Source: CAZZBK01 sp964652155
GTDB taxonomy: Bacteria; Planctomycetota; Planctomycetia; Pirellulales; PNKZ01
Direction of reading: 5' to 3'
NCBI GenBank assembly: GCA_964652155.1
Contig: CAZZBK010000154.1
Coordinates: 1 to 13,128 of the forward strand
DNA length: 13,128 bases
The notes under the pieces were generated by a model. The model was not told where the DNA came from and did not search any database. It saw only the letters and a list, made by a program, of their open reading frames with translations. Each line of letters starts with the position of its first letter. Position 1 is the stretch's first letter. The position numbers and the translations under genes were made by a program. Below are positions 6,917 through 13,128 of the stretch, piece after piece.

Positions 6917-6922
6917 GAGGAG
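6917..6922 (+). promoter_or_regulatory. Ribosome binding site deciding a GTG start
   Basis: GAGGAG lies 9 nt before the GTG at 6932. A longer in-frame reading from 6815 would place 39 unrelated residues before the hydrophobic signal sequence, so this site and the signal peptide together fix the start at 6932. Confidence 0.7.
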
Positions 6923-6931
6923 AAACCCATC

Positions 6932-8818
6932 GTGAAGCATTCGATTGTAGCGGCACTGGTGCTCTTTCTGGCGGGGACGACCCTGGCTGGCCCGCCCGCC
7001 GACACGCTGTTGCCGGCCGACACCAAGGCGTTTCTCTCGGTGCCCGATGTCGATGCGCTCTCCGATGGTTTTCACCGCTCCCCGCTGGGACAGCTGATCG
7101 ACGACCCCAATATGCAGCCGTTCGTCGAGGACCTCAAGCAGCAGTTTCAACAAAAAAATAAAGGCCTCAAGGACCGGATCGGCATCACGGTCGAAGATTT
7201 GGAAGGCCTCGCCTCGGGCGAACTGGCGTTGGGGCTCTGCAAAGCCGCCGATGGCCAGGCCAACTTCGTGGCGATTGTCGAGGTGGCCAAGAATCTGGCG
7301 GCGGCTCAGGATGCCATTGCCACGGTCGAGCAGTTTCTGACCACCCAGCGCGGCGCGCGACGCAGCCCCCACCAGATCGGCGGCGTGGCGCTCAGTCACT
7401 TCGAGGTACCGGGCGAGAATGGCGCACCGTCGCATCATGCAATTTACTTCTTGCTCAACGATCAGCAGTTGGTCGTGGTCGATGACCTGGAACTGGCCAC
7501 GCAGATCTTGAAATTTGCGGCCAAAGAGCGCCGCGACAGCCTCGCGACCCTGCCGGCCTACGCCGCCACCATGAAACGCTGCGAAACGTCGGTCAACGTC
7601 CCGCATCAGGCCAAGTTCTTCATCGATCCCATCGGGGTCGGCGACTGCCTGCGGGCCAGTTCGACCAAGCAGCTCAAGGGGACCGATTACTTCAAAATTG
7701 CCAAAAAGGAAGGCTTTGACGCGGTCAAGGGGATCGGCGGGCATCTCAACTTTAGCGCCGACCAATACGGCCTGCTCTATCGCGTGTCGGTCTACGCCCC
7801 GCAACCCTGGCAACGGGCGATGCGAATGCTCAAATTCCCGAACACTGATGACTTTGAGCCCGAGGAATTTGTCTCCAACACGATCGCGTCGTATCTGACG
7901 ATGCACATCGATCCGCTCAATGCGTTCGACAATTTTGGCACGTTGTTCGACACCCTGTTTGGCGAAGGGGACGAGATTTGGCCCGACGTGATCGACAGCC
8001 TGAAGAACGACCCGGACGGCCCGAAGATCGACCTGCGCGGCGACATTGTCGCGCATCTCAAGCCGCGGGCGACGATCATGATCGACAACAAGAAGCCGAT
8101 CGACGTGCATAGCCAGCGGCGGTTGATTGCCGTCAAGGCCAAGAATCCACCCGCCCTGGCCGCGGCAATCGAACGACTGATGAAGAACGACGAGAGCGCC
8201 AAGGTCCATGCGATCAACGGGACCAAGATCTACGAGATCATTCCCGACGAAGGGAGCGTCGCCCCGCTGGAAATCAATGCCGGAGTCAATCAGCAGAAGG
8301 TTCCGGCTCCACATCAAGGCGTGGGCGTCGCGAATGGCTACCTGTTCGTGAGCTCGCATTTCGAGCAGATTATGGAGATTGTGAAGACGCCGCAGGCGGC
8401 AACCCCTTTGGCCGCCGACAACGAATATCAGTTCCTTCGCGGCGAGATCGGCAAGCTCGTGGGCCAGGACGGCAACGCTCCTCCCGCGGCGGCCGAGAGC
8501 TTTTATCCCAACGAGGAACGGTTCCTGGTGGCGTACGAGTTGCTCCGTCAGAACAAGCTGATGGACGCCAGCAATTTGGCCGGCAAGCTGCTCAACGCCC
8601 TGCTGACCGATCCGACGAGCAAGACGCCGGCTGTTCAAGAGCTCGACGGCAGCAAGTTGCCCCCCTTCGAGAGCATCAAAAAGTACGCTAGCACCGGTGG
8701 CGGCACCGCCATCAGCGAAGACAATGGCTGGTTTTTGATCGGCTTTACCCTCGACAAAAATCGCCAAGGGAACGCCGCCGCCCAGCAGCCCAACGGCCTG
8801 CGAGGTCGAATTCGCTAG
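6932..8818 (+). CDS. Large exported protein of unknown function (DUF3352-like)
   Basis: A 628-residue protein starting at GTG with a Sec signal peptide (VKHSIVAALVLFLAGTTLAG, cleavage near residue 19). The opening of the mature part, LLPADTKAFLSVPDVDALSDGFHRSPLGQLIDDP, and the recurring pattern of VEDLEGLASGELALGL, VAIVEV, then HYAIYFLL-type strands, resembles the DUF3352-like exported proteins common as paralogues in planctomycetes. Function is unknown. No catalytic motif, membrane anchor or cysteine-rich part is visible, and the C-terminus is a short Q/N/R-rich tail. It is monocistronic: a divergent gene lies upstream and an intrinsic terminator starts 34 bp after the stop. Confidence is high for a real gene and moderate for the family. 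Confidence 0.82.
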   Translation: MKHSIVAALVLFLAGTTLAGPPADTLLPADTKAFLSVPDVDALSDGFHRSPLGQLIDDPNMQPFVEDLKQQFQQKNKGLKDRIGITVEDLEGLASGELALGLCKAADGQANFVAIVEVAKNLAAAQDAIATVEQFLTTQRGARRSPHQIGGVALSHFEVPGENGAPSHHAIYFLLNDQQLVVVDDLELATQILKFAAKERRDSLATLPAYAATMKRCETSVNVPHQAKFFIDPIGVGDCLRASSTKQLKGTDYFKIAKKEGFDAVKGIGGHLNFSADQYGLLYRVSVYAPQPWQRAMRMLKFPNTDDFEPEEFVSNTIASYLTMHIDPLNAFDNFGTLFDTLFGEGDEIWPDVIDSLKNDPDGPKIDLRGDIVAHLKPRATIMIDNKKPIDVHSQRRLIAVKAKNPPALAAAIERLMKNDESAKVHAINGTKIYEIIPDEGSVAPLEINAGVNQQKVPAPHQGVGVANGYLFVSSHFEQIMEIVKTPQAATPLAADNEYQFLRGEIGKLVGQDGNAPPAAAESFYPNEERFLVAYELLRQNKLMDASNLAGKLLNALLTDPTSKTPAVQELDGSKLPPFESIKKYASTGGGTAISEDNGWFLIGFTLDKNRQGNAAAQQPNGLRGRIR

Positions 8819-8851
8819 AATAAGCTGGGGAATTTCCTCGGTGTCCCACCT

Positions 8852-8879
8852 TGCCTCGCTATTTGTGAGGCATGCTTTT
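8852..8879 (+). terminator. Intrinsic terminator of the 6932-8818 gene
   Basis: TGCCTCGC (8852-8859) pairs with GTGAGGCA (8865-8872) as an 8-bp stem with one G-U pair and a 5-nt loop (TATTT), followed by TGCTTTTATT. Stem, tight loop and T-rich tail fit a Rho-independent terminator, 34 bp after the stop codon. Confidence 0.68.
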
Positions 8880-9006
8880 ATTGCGCCATCTATTCGCACA
8901 CCCCTGCGCGCAAGATAGGCACATCCGCAGCGCTCCCTCCGCCGCGTCCCTCACCCATTGTGTCCCGCAAATCAGCGCAAAACTCACACGTTTTTGGCTT
9001 TCCCGG

Positions 9007-9015
9007 TGCTAGAAT
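9007..9015 (+). promoter_or_regulatory. Extended -10 promoter for the BON gene
   Basis: TGCTAGAAT contains TAGAAT (9010-9015, five of six to TATAAT) preceded by the extended -10 TGn. No good -35 is present at the usual distance, as expected for extended -10 promoters. Transcription would start near 9022, leaving a leader of about 115 nt that contains the 12-bp palindrome. Confidence 0.5.
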
Positions 9016-9074
9016 TCAAGCGAACCATGCTGAAGAGCGTGCCATTGGCACACCGCTTGCACGGTCAAGGGGAA

Positions 9075-9086
9075 CCAAACGTTTGG
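9075..9086. promoter_or_regulatory. Perfect palindrome CCAAACGTTTGG, possible LacI-family operator
   Basis: The 12 bases read identically on both strands and have the AAACGTTT centre with a middle CpG that is characteristic of LacI/GalR-family operators such as PurR sites. It lies about 50 bp downstream of the predicted start of transcription and 49 bp before the BON start codon, where a bound repressor would act as a roadblock. No LacI-family gene is in the window. Confidence 0.4.
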
Positions 9087-9135
9087 CCGATCTAATACGG
9101 CCGCCAGGATTCACGCACGAAAGGATTGAGCCATT

Positions 9136-9366
9136 ATGGTCGGAGTGCTGTCAGCCAGCTCGGATCGAGATTTGGAACGTCGGGTCTGGAATTTCCTGCA
9201 CGGGCGACACAAGCCCGCGCTGCGCCAGTTGAACGTCTCGGCCGACAATGGCACGGTCACCCTCAGCGGCCGTCTGCATACGTTTTACGACAAGCAAATC
9301 TGCCAGCAATGCTGCCAGCGCGTGGCCGGCGTCGTGCGTTTGGTCGACGAGACCACTGTCGTTTAG
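9136..9366 (+). CDS. Small BON-domain protein
   Basis: A 76-residue protein that is almost entirely one BON domain, a small alpha/beta fold thought to bind phospholipids or other hydrophobic ligands. The central signature is LNVSADNGTVTLSGRLHTFYDKQICQQCCQRVAGVVRLVDETTVV (32-76), with the GTVTLSGR strand-turn (39-46) and the VAGV helix end (63-66). Residues 1-31 form the first helix and strand. There is no signal peptide, whereas many BON proteins such as OsmY are periplasmic, so this one is probably cytoplasmic. The CQQCC cluster (56-60) is a visible oddity. AAGGA (9121-9125) 10 nt upstream supports the ATG. It has its own promoter and a stop codon embedded in the first unit of a tandem repeat. 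Confidence 0.85.
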   Translation: MVGVLSASSDRDLERRVWNFLHGRHKPALRQLNVSADNGTVTLSGRLHTFYDKQICQQCCQRVAGVVRLVDETTVV

Positions 9367-9425
9367 CGGTTCTGAATACCGTCGCTTAGCGGTTCTGAAT
9401 ACTGCCGCTTAGCGGTTCTGCACAC
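9357..9425. repeat. Three-copy 23-bp tandem repeat at the BON/nagA junction
   Basis: Units start at 9357, 9380 and 9403, each containing TTAGCGGTTCTG; units 1 and 2 share TTAGCGGTTCTGAATAC exactly, and unit 3 ends CACAC instead. The first unit includes the last codon and the TAG stop of the BON gene, so the array looks like local duplication of that gene end. Units 2 and 3 contain the short palindrome CGCTTAGCG (CCGCTTAGCGG in unit 3), which could fold as mini-hairpins. The array fills the 63-bp gap between the convergent genes and stops just before the nagA stop codon. Confidence 0.8.
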
Positions 9426-9429
9426 TGCA

Positions 9430-10590
9430 CTATGCCAGCGGCAGCTGGCCAGCCACCACTTGACCTGCTTGCAGTGTGGCCAGGATGTCGATCCCAGACG
9501 CCTGCGGTGACCAGTTGAAGAGCACCAGGTCAGCGCGATCGCCGGGCTTCAAGCCTCCACACGGGGCTCCGATCAACCGCGCGGGCCCGATCGAGGCCAT
9601 CGTCACGGCGGTCCGCAGGTCGACCCCCGCAAAGCGCATCATGTTGGCCACTCCAAAGCCAATCGGCAGCGACGCCCCGGCCAGCAGTTGATCTTGGCCC
9701 GCAATCACCAGTCGGCCATCGGCGAGAATCTCTAGCTCGCAACCGCTCGAGCGATACCGTCCCGGCGGCAGCCCCGCCAGCCCCGACACATCGCTCACAA
9801 TGACGACTCGCTCGGGCGTTTTGGCCCGCACCATCGATTTGACCACTTCACCGGGCAGGTGCAGACCGTCCACGATCAGACTGGCGACCAAGCGGTCTTC
9901 GGCCAGTTGATCCCAGATGTAGTTGGGATGTCGCCGCAGCATGCGATGGGCACCATTGCCGAGGTGCGTGCTCATTTGAGCGCCGGCGTCGACCGCCGCG
10001 CGGATTTGCTCGCCGCTGGCCCCCGTATGGCCGATGGCGACAATCACCCCCGAGGCAGTCACTTTGGCGATGAATTCGGCCGCGTTGTCAAAGTGCACCG
10101 ACATGGTCAAGATGCGAATGCGACCGCTGGCCGCCTCTTGGAATCGTTGAAACTCATCCCAATCGGGCGTTTTGCAGTGCTCGACCGGATGCGCCCCGCG
10201 TGGACCATCTTCGGTGGCAAAGTACGGGCCTTCCTGGTGGATGCCCACGACCGCCTGGCCCACATCGGGCCACCGTTCACAGGCCGCCGCGACCTGCCGC
10301 ATGCCATGCGACAGCACCTCGAAACTCTGCGTGGTGAAGGTCGGGCAGATCCCCGTGACGCCGAACGGAAAATGTCGCCGTACCACCTGGGCGACCTTTT
10401 CGGGCGTGAGTGTGCGGTCGCTGAATTCCTGGCCGTCGAAGCCGTTCACCTGCACGTCGACAAAGCCGGGCCCGATCCACGGCAGATCGGCATTTGTGTC
10501 GGCCGTGTGTCGCACCCGCGCGATGCGGCCGTGCTCGATCTCAATCTCGGCCGTCTGGGCGTTATCAAAGCGTCGAGCCAGCAGTCGCAT
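9430..10590 (-). CDS. nagA: N-acetylglucosamine-6-phosphate deacetylase (NagA-like)
   Basis: A 386-residue cytoplasmic amidohydrolase that removes acetate from GlcNAc-6-phosphate to give glucosamine-6-phosphate, a step of amino-sugar catabolism and cell-wall recycling. Motifs fit NagA: PGFVDVQVNG (41-50, the E. coli-type QxN in place of HxH), HQEGPYF with metal ligand E120 (118-124), AIGHTGA with H188, STHLGNGAHR with H209, HPNYIWDQLAEDRLVASLIVDGLHLP with H244, and catalytic D267 in IVSDVSG. The segment LTMSVHFDNA (161-170) departs from the usual APE-type sequence. The ATG at 10590 is chosen because GAGG (10603-10600) lies 9 nt upstream and homology starts there; a GTG at 10647 would add 19 unrelated residues. 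No nagB, kinase or transporter is adjacent. Confidence 0.87.
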   Translation of the reverse strand: MRLLARRFDNAQTAEIEIEHGRIARVRHTADTNADLPWIGPGFVDVQVNGFDGQEFSDRTLTPEKVAQVVRRHFPFGVTGICPTFTTQSFEVLSHGMRQVAAACERWPDVGQAVVGIHQEGPYFATEDGPRGAHPVEHCKTPDWDEFQRFQEAASGRIRILTMSVHFDNAAEFIAKVTASGVIVAIGHTGASGEQIRAAVDAGAQMSTHLGNGAHRMLRRHPNYIWDQLAEDRLVASLIVDGLHLPGEVVKSMVRAKTPERVVIVSDVSGLAGLPPGRYRSSGCELEILADGRLVIAGQDQLLAGASLPIGFGVANMMRFAGVDLRTAVTMASIGPARLIGAPCGGLKPGDRADLVLFNWSPQASGIDILATLQAGQVVAGQLPLA

Positions 10591-10654
10591 CACACACATC
10601 CTCGCAACGAAGAGACACTCCCCACATCGGAACGCTGAGTTTTGCACAAATGGT

Positions 10655-10683
10655 CAGCCCCGACAACACACAGTCCTGACAAC
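10655..10683. repeat. 13-bp direct repeat in the nagA / DUF1501 divergent region
   Basis: CAGCCCCGACAAC (10655-10667) and CAGTCCTGACAAC (10671-10683) match at 11 of 13 positions with a 16-bp period. They lie 65-93 bp upstream of the nagA start and about 40 bp upstream of the DUF1501 promoter, a reasonable place for a regulator that binds as a tandem. It may be chance. Confidence 0.35.
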
Positions 10684-10719
10684 CCGTCCATTCAAATGCG
10701 CCTCAAGTCTCGCGCCAAT

Positions 10720-10748
10720 TTGACGCCCCGCGACGCCCCATCTACACT
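10720..10748 (+). promoter_or_regulatory. Sigma70-like promoter of the DUF1501-thuA unit
   Basis: TTGACG (10720-10725, five of six to TTGACA) and TACACT (10743-10748, four of six to TATAAT) are separated by 17 bp. Transcription would start near 10755, about 40 bp before the ATG at 10797. It is the best spaced promoter seen in the window. Confidence 0.6.
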
Positions 10749-10796
10749 CGAAGTCAACTCACCGTCGGTCAATTCTCCAGAAACACGCGTGCCGAG

Positions 10797-12266
10797 ATGG
10801 ATCCGCTCTTCGACTTTGCCGTGCAGCAAACCCGGCGTCAGTTCTTCGGCCACACGGGCCTGCGTGCCGGTGGGATCGCACTGGCACTGCACGGGCTCGA
10901 CGCGGCGCAGGCCCACGCGGCGGCGATCGAGCGGGTCCATCCGCCCCAGCCGGGCTTGCCGCACTTCAAGCCGCGGGCCAAGTCGCTGATCTATCTGCAC
11001 ATGAACGGCGCCCCCTCGCAGATCGATCTCTGGGATTACAAGCCGACGCTCAACGACCATTTTGACAAAGACCTGCCCCAGAGTGTCCGCGGCGATCAGC
11101 GCATCACCACGATGACCAGCGGTCAGCAGCGGTTTGCCGTCGCGCCGTCGAAATTCAAGTTCACGCAGAACGGCGAGTCCGGTCGCTGGATCAACAGCGA
11201 ACTGCTCCCCCACACGGCCAAGATCGTCGACGAGCTCGCGGTCATCAAGTCGGTCAACACCAACGCCATCAATCACGACCCGGCCTGCACGTTTGTGATG
11301 ACCGGCAGCGAGGTCCCTGGCAAGCCGAGCATTGGTTCGTGGCTGGCCTATGGCTTGGGGAGCGAGAATAACGACCTGCCCGCGTTTGTCGTGTTCACGC
11401 CGACCTTTCCGGCCGACAGTAACGGCCAAGCCCTCTTTACCCGCATGTGGTCGAGCGGGTTTCTGCCCACGACCTACAATGGCGTGGCGCTGCGGGGCAC
11501 GGGCGACCCGGTGCTCTATTTGCAGAACCCCGCGGGTGTCAGCGCGCAGGACCGCCGCACGATGCTCGACGCTTTGCAGCAGCTCAACCAGCGCAACCTC
11601 GAACGCTTCGGCGATAGCGAGACCCGCACCCGCATTGCCCAATACGAGATGGCGTTTCGCATGCAGTCGAGCGTGCCGGACCTGGTCGACCTCTCCGGCG
11701 AACCGCAGCACGTGCTCGACCTGTACGGCCCAGACGTGAAGAAGCCGGGCTCGTTTGCCCACAGCGCGATCATGGCCCGGCGGCTCGTCGAGCGCGGCGT
11801 CCGCGCCGTGCAACTGCTGCATCGCGGCTGGGATCAGCACGGTCGGCTCCCGTATCAGTTGGGCAATCAATGTCGCGATACCGATCAAGCGACCGCGGCT
11901 TTGGTGCTCGATTTGAAGCAGCGCGGGCTGCTCGACTCGACGCTGGTCGTCTGGGGTGGCGAATTCGGTCGCACCGTGTACTCGCAGGGCAAAGTCACCC
12001 GCGATGACTACGGCCGCGACCATCACCCGCGCAACTTTTGCATGTGGCTCGCCGGTGGCGGCGTCAAGCGGGGCATCGAGTACGGCCGGACCGACGACTT
12101 CAGCTATAACATTGTCGAGAACCCCGTCCATCTCAACGATCTCAACGCCACGATCCTCAAATGCCTGGGGATCGACCACCAGCGTTTTACCTTCAAATAT
12201 CAAGGGCTCGATCAACGCCTCACGGGCGTCGAAGGGGCCAAACCGATCGACGCCCTGCTGGCTTAA
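10797..12266 (+). CDS. Tat-exported DUF1501 family protein
   Basis: A 489-residue protein with an N-terminal twin-arginine signal (TRRQFFG, 12-18, then an alanine/glycine/leucine stretch to about 39), so it is probably folded and metallated before export. The rest is one DUF1501 domain, a family in the alkaline-phosphatase/sulfatase superfamily: SLIYLHMNGAPSQIDLWDYKP near the start, RGVRAVQLLHRGWDQHG (about 332-348), VVWGGEFGRT (about 384-393), GRDHHPRNFCMWLAGGGVKRG (about 405-425) and HLNDLNATILKCLGI near the end. Histidines and aspartates in these blocks are likely metal ligands. The substrate is unknown. In planctomycetes such genes usually follow a DUF1549/DUF1553 cytochrome-type gene; here the upstream neighbour is divergent nagA. 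It precedes the ThuA-like gene by 47 bp on the same strand. Confidence 0.92.
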   Translation: MDPLFDFAVQQTRRQFFGHTGLRAGGIALALHGLDAAQAHAAAIERVHPPQPGLPHFKPRAKSLIYLHMNGAPSQIDLWDYKPTLNDHFDKDLPQSVRGDQRITTMTSGQQRFAVAPSKFKFTQNGESGRWINSELLPHTAKIVDELAVIKSVNTNAINHDPACTFVMTGSEVPGKPSIGSWLAYGLGSENNDLPAFVVFTPTFPADSNGQALFTRMWSSGFLPTTYNGVALRGTGDPVLYLQNPAGVSAQDRRTMLDALQQLNQRNLERFGDSETRTRIAQYEMAFRMQSSVPDLVDLSGEPQHVLDLYGPDVKKPGSFAHSAIMARRLVERGVRAVQLLHRGWDQHGRLPYQLGNQCRDTDQATAALVLDLKQRGLLDSTLVVWGGEFGRTVYSQGKVTRDDYGRDHHPRNFCMWLAGGGVKRGIEYGRTDDFSYNIVENPVHLNDLNATILKCLGIDHQRFTFKYQGLDQRLTGVEGAKPIDALLA

Positions 12267-12313
12267 TTTTTGTTGACACTCCATTTGACCTTCACCCGCG
12301 TGAGTCTCTCGCC

Positions 12314-13111
12314 ATGAAACGTGCCCTTGCCTGCCTGTTGCTCGTGTTGTTCGCCGCCGCGCCGCTGCGTGCCGAGGTCAAGCCGCTCAAGGTGCTGCTG
12401 ATCACCGGCGGCTGCTGCCACGACTATGCCAAGCAGAAGGAGATTCTCAAACAAGGACTCGAAGCCCGCGCCCACGTGCAGGTCGATCTGGTGCATACCG
12501 ACGACAAGAGCACCAAGGCCCGCTTCGCCATGTACGAGAACGCCGATTGGGCCAAGGGCTACGATGTCGTCATCCACGACGAATGCACGGCCGACGTGAA
12601 GGACATCCCCTATGTGCAGAACATCCTCAACGCGCACAAGACCGTGCCGGCGGTCAACCTGCACTGTGCCATGCACTGTTACCGGGTCGGCACCGACGAC
12701 TGGTTCAAGTTTGTCGGCATCCACTCGACCGGCCACGGTCCGCAATTGCCCATCGAGCTGAGCTATATCGAGCGTTCGCATGAGATTGTCAAGTCGCTGG
12801 AGAATTGGACGACGATCAAGGAAGAGCTGTACAACAACATCAGCGTGTTCGATACCGCCACGCCGCTCGCGCGGGGCCGCCAAGGGGACAAAGACTTTGT
12901 CGTCGTTTGGACGAACAAGTACGCCGACAGCCGGGTCTTTAGCACCACGCTGGGCCATAACAACGACACCGTCGCCGACCCGCGCTATCTCGACCTCGTG
13001 ACTCGCGGCACCCTTTGGGCCTGCAACAAGCTGAACGCGGATTATCTGAAAAAGCCCGGTGCCCAAGCCGCTGCTCCACAACCTCAGCCGACACTAGCGC
13101 CAGGGAAATGA
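12314..13111 (+). CDS. Exported ThuA-like protein (trehalose utilisation / class I amidotransferase-like fold)
   Basis: A 265-residue protein with a Sec signal peptide (MKRALACLLLVLFAAAPLRA, cleavage near 20-21), followed by a ThuA-like domain. Visible motifs are KVLLITGGCCHDYAKQKEIL (26-45), the segment ADWAKGYDVVIHDEC, TVPAVNLHCAMHCYR and, later, VWTNKYADSRVFSTTLGHNNDTV, matching the secreted ThuA proteins of planctomycetes. The original ThuA is needed for trehalose use in rhizobia; the activity of the exported planctomycete forms is not known. A proline/glutamine/alanine-rich tail (about 248-265) is probably disordered. A longer in-frame reading from 12161 overlaps the DUF1501 gene and is rejected because the signal peptide begins at the ATG used here. 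Co-transcription with the DUF1501 gene is likely. Confidence 0.9.
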   Translation: MKRALACLLLVLFAAAPLRAEVKPLKVLLITGGCCHDYAKQKEILKQGLEARAHVQVDLVHTDDKSTKARFAMYENADWAKGYDVVIHDECTADVKDIPYVQNILNAHKTVPAVNLHCAMHCYRVGTDDWFKFVGIHSTGHGPQLPIELSYIERSHEIVKSLENWTTIKEELYNNISVFDTATPLARGRQGDKDFVVVWTNKYADSRVFSTTLGHNNDTVADPRYLDLVTRGTLWACNKLNADYLKKPGAQAAAPQPQPTLAPGK

Positions 13112-13115
13112 AGGC

Positions 13116-13128
13116 AAAAGGATGAAGG
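13116..13128 (+). promoter_or_regulatory. Possible ribosome site of a gene beyond the right edge
   Basis: The last bases are purine-rich (AAAAGGATGAAGG) right after the ThuA stop. AAAGG or GAAGG could be the Shine-Dalgarno of a further co-transcribed gene. The ATG inside is too close to AAAGG to be a likely start. The window ends too soon to tell. Confidence 0.25.

Larger units (their letters stand above)
8819..9135. other. Gene-free 317-bp stretch upstream of the BON gene
   Basis: It holds the terminator of the preceding gene (8852-8879), an extended -10 promoter (9007-9015), a small hairpin GTGCC-ATT-GGCAC (9039-9051), a perfect 12-bp palindrome (9075-9086) and the BON ribosome site (9121-9125). 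From 8880 to about 9000 I see nothing specific. Open frames crossing it do not resemble proteins. Confidence 0.6.

Noticed and set aside
6905..8899. 664-codon open frame antisense to the exported 628-residue protein
   Set aside because: Its codons mirror the real gene in a GC-rich genome, the protein resembles no family and has no signal or motif, whereas the plus strand has a signal peptide, ribosome site and terminator.
8960..9232. Short rightward frame in the BON leader
   Set aside because: It overlaps the BON start, has no Shine-Dalgarno and no resemblance to a known protein.
9357..9425. CRISPR array
   Set aside because: The units are contiguous at a 23-bp period with no unique spacers and no cas genes nearby.
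12273..12278. Perfect TTGACA before the ThuA gene
   Set aside because: No -10-like hexamer exists 16-19 bp downstream, and the gene is better explained as read from the DUF1501 promoter.
10692..12284. 530-codon open frame antisense to the DUF1501 gene
   Set aside because: The plus strand encodes an unmistakable Tat-DUF1501 protein; the antisense frame is compositionally odd and motif-free.

Overview
The window looks like chromosomal DNA of a planctomycete, most likely a Pirellula-type member. It is GC-rich and carries families typical of that phylum: a Tat-exported DUF1501 protein, a secreted ThuA-like protein, a large exported protein of the DUF3352-like kind, a small BON protein, a CPFC-starting exported protein with helical repeats, and an ECF sigma factor with a membrane anti-sigma factor. 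No phage, transposase, CRISPR array, tRNA or rRNA is visible. The assignment rests on family recognition only.

Layout, left to right. Positions 1-31 may hold the first codons of a leftward gene with its own Shine-Dalgarno and a promoter near 139-168. A rightward flavin-reductase-like gene (262-738) converges on a leftward four-gene block (4274 to 813), and a 57-bp inverted repeat lies between them. The block reads: ECF sigma factor, single-pass anti-sigma factor, an exported repeat protein whose GTG start overlaps the anti-sigma stop by 11 bp, and an exported CPFC/helical-repeat protein. Upstream of it, a leftward pair encodes an HD-domain phosphohydrolase and glutamyl-Q tRNA(Asp) synthetase, 12 bp apart. 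Divergent from the pair is a large exported protein (6932-8818) ending at a good intrinsic terminator.

Next is a 317-bp gene-free stretch with an extended -10 promoter and a perfect 12-bp palindrome, leading to a small BON-domain gene (9136-9366). Its end is part of a three-copy, 23-bp tandem repeat that separates it from the convergent N-acetylglucosamine-6-phosphate deacetylase gene (nagA-like, 10590 to 9430). A divergent intergenic region with a sigma70-like promoter precedes a rightward pair: DUF1501 protein and ThuA-like protein.

How the genes may work together: the sigma/anti-sigma pair with two exported proteins looks like one cell-envelope-sensing transcription unit. HD phosphohydrolase and GluQ are probably co-transcribed housekeeping functions. 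NagA and the exported DUF1501 and ThuA proteins fit a carbohydrate-degrading lifestyle, but no glycosidase, nagB or transporter is in view, so that link is an inference. I see no complete novel defence or mobile system; the observations most worth checking are the zinc-less anti-sigma operon, the inverted repeat, the tandem repeat at the BON/nagA junction and the AAACGTTT palindrome.
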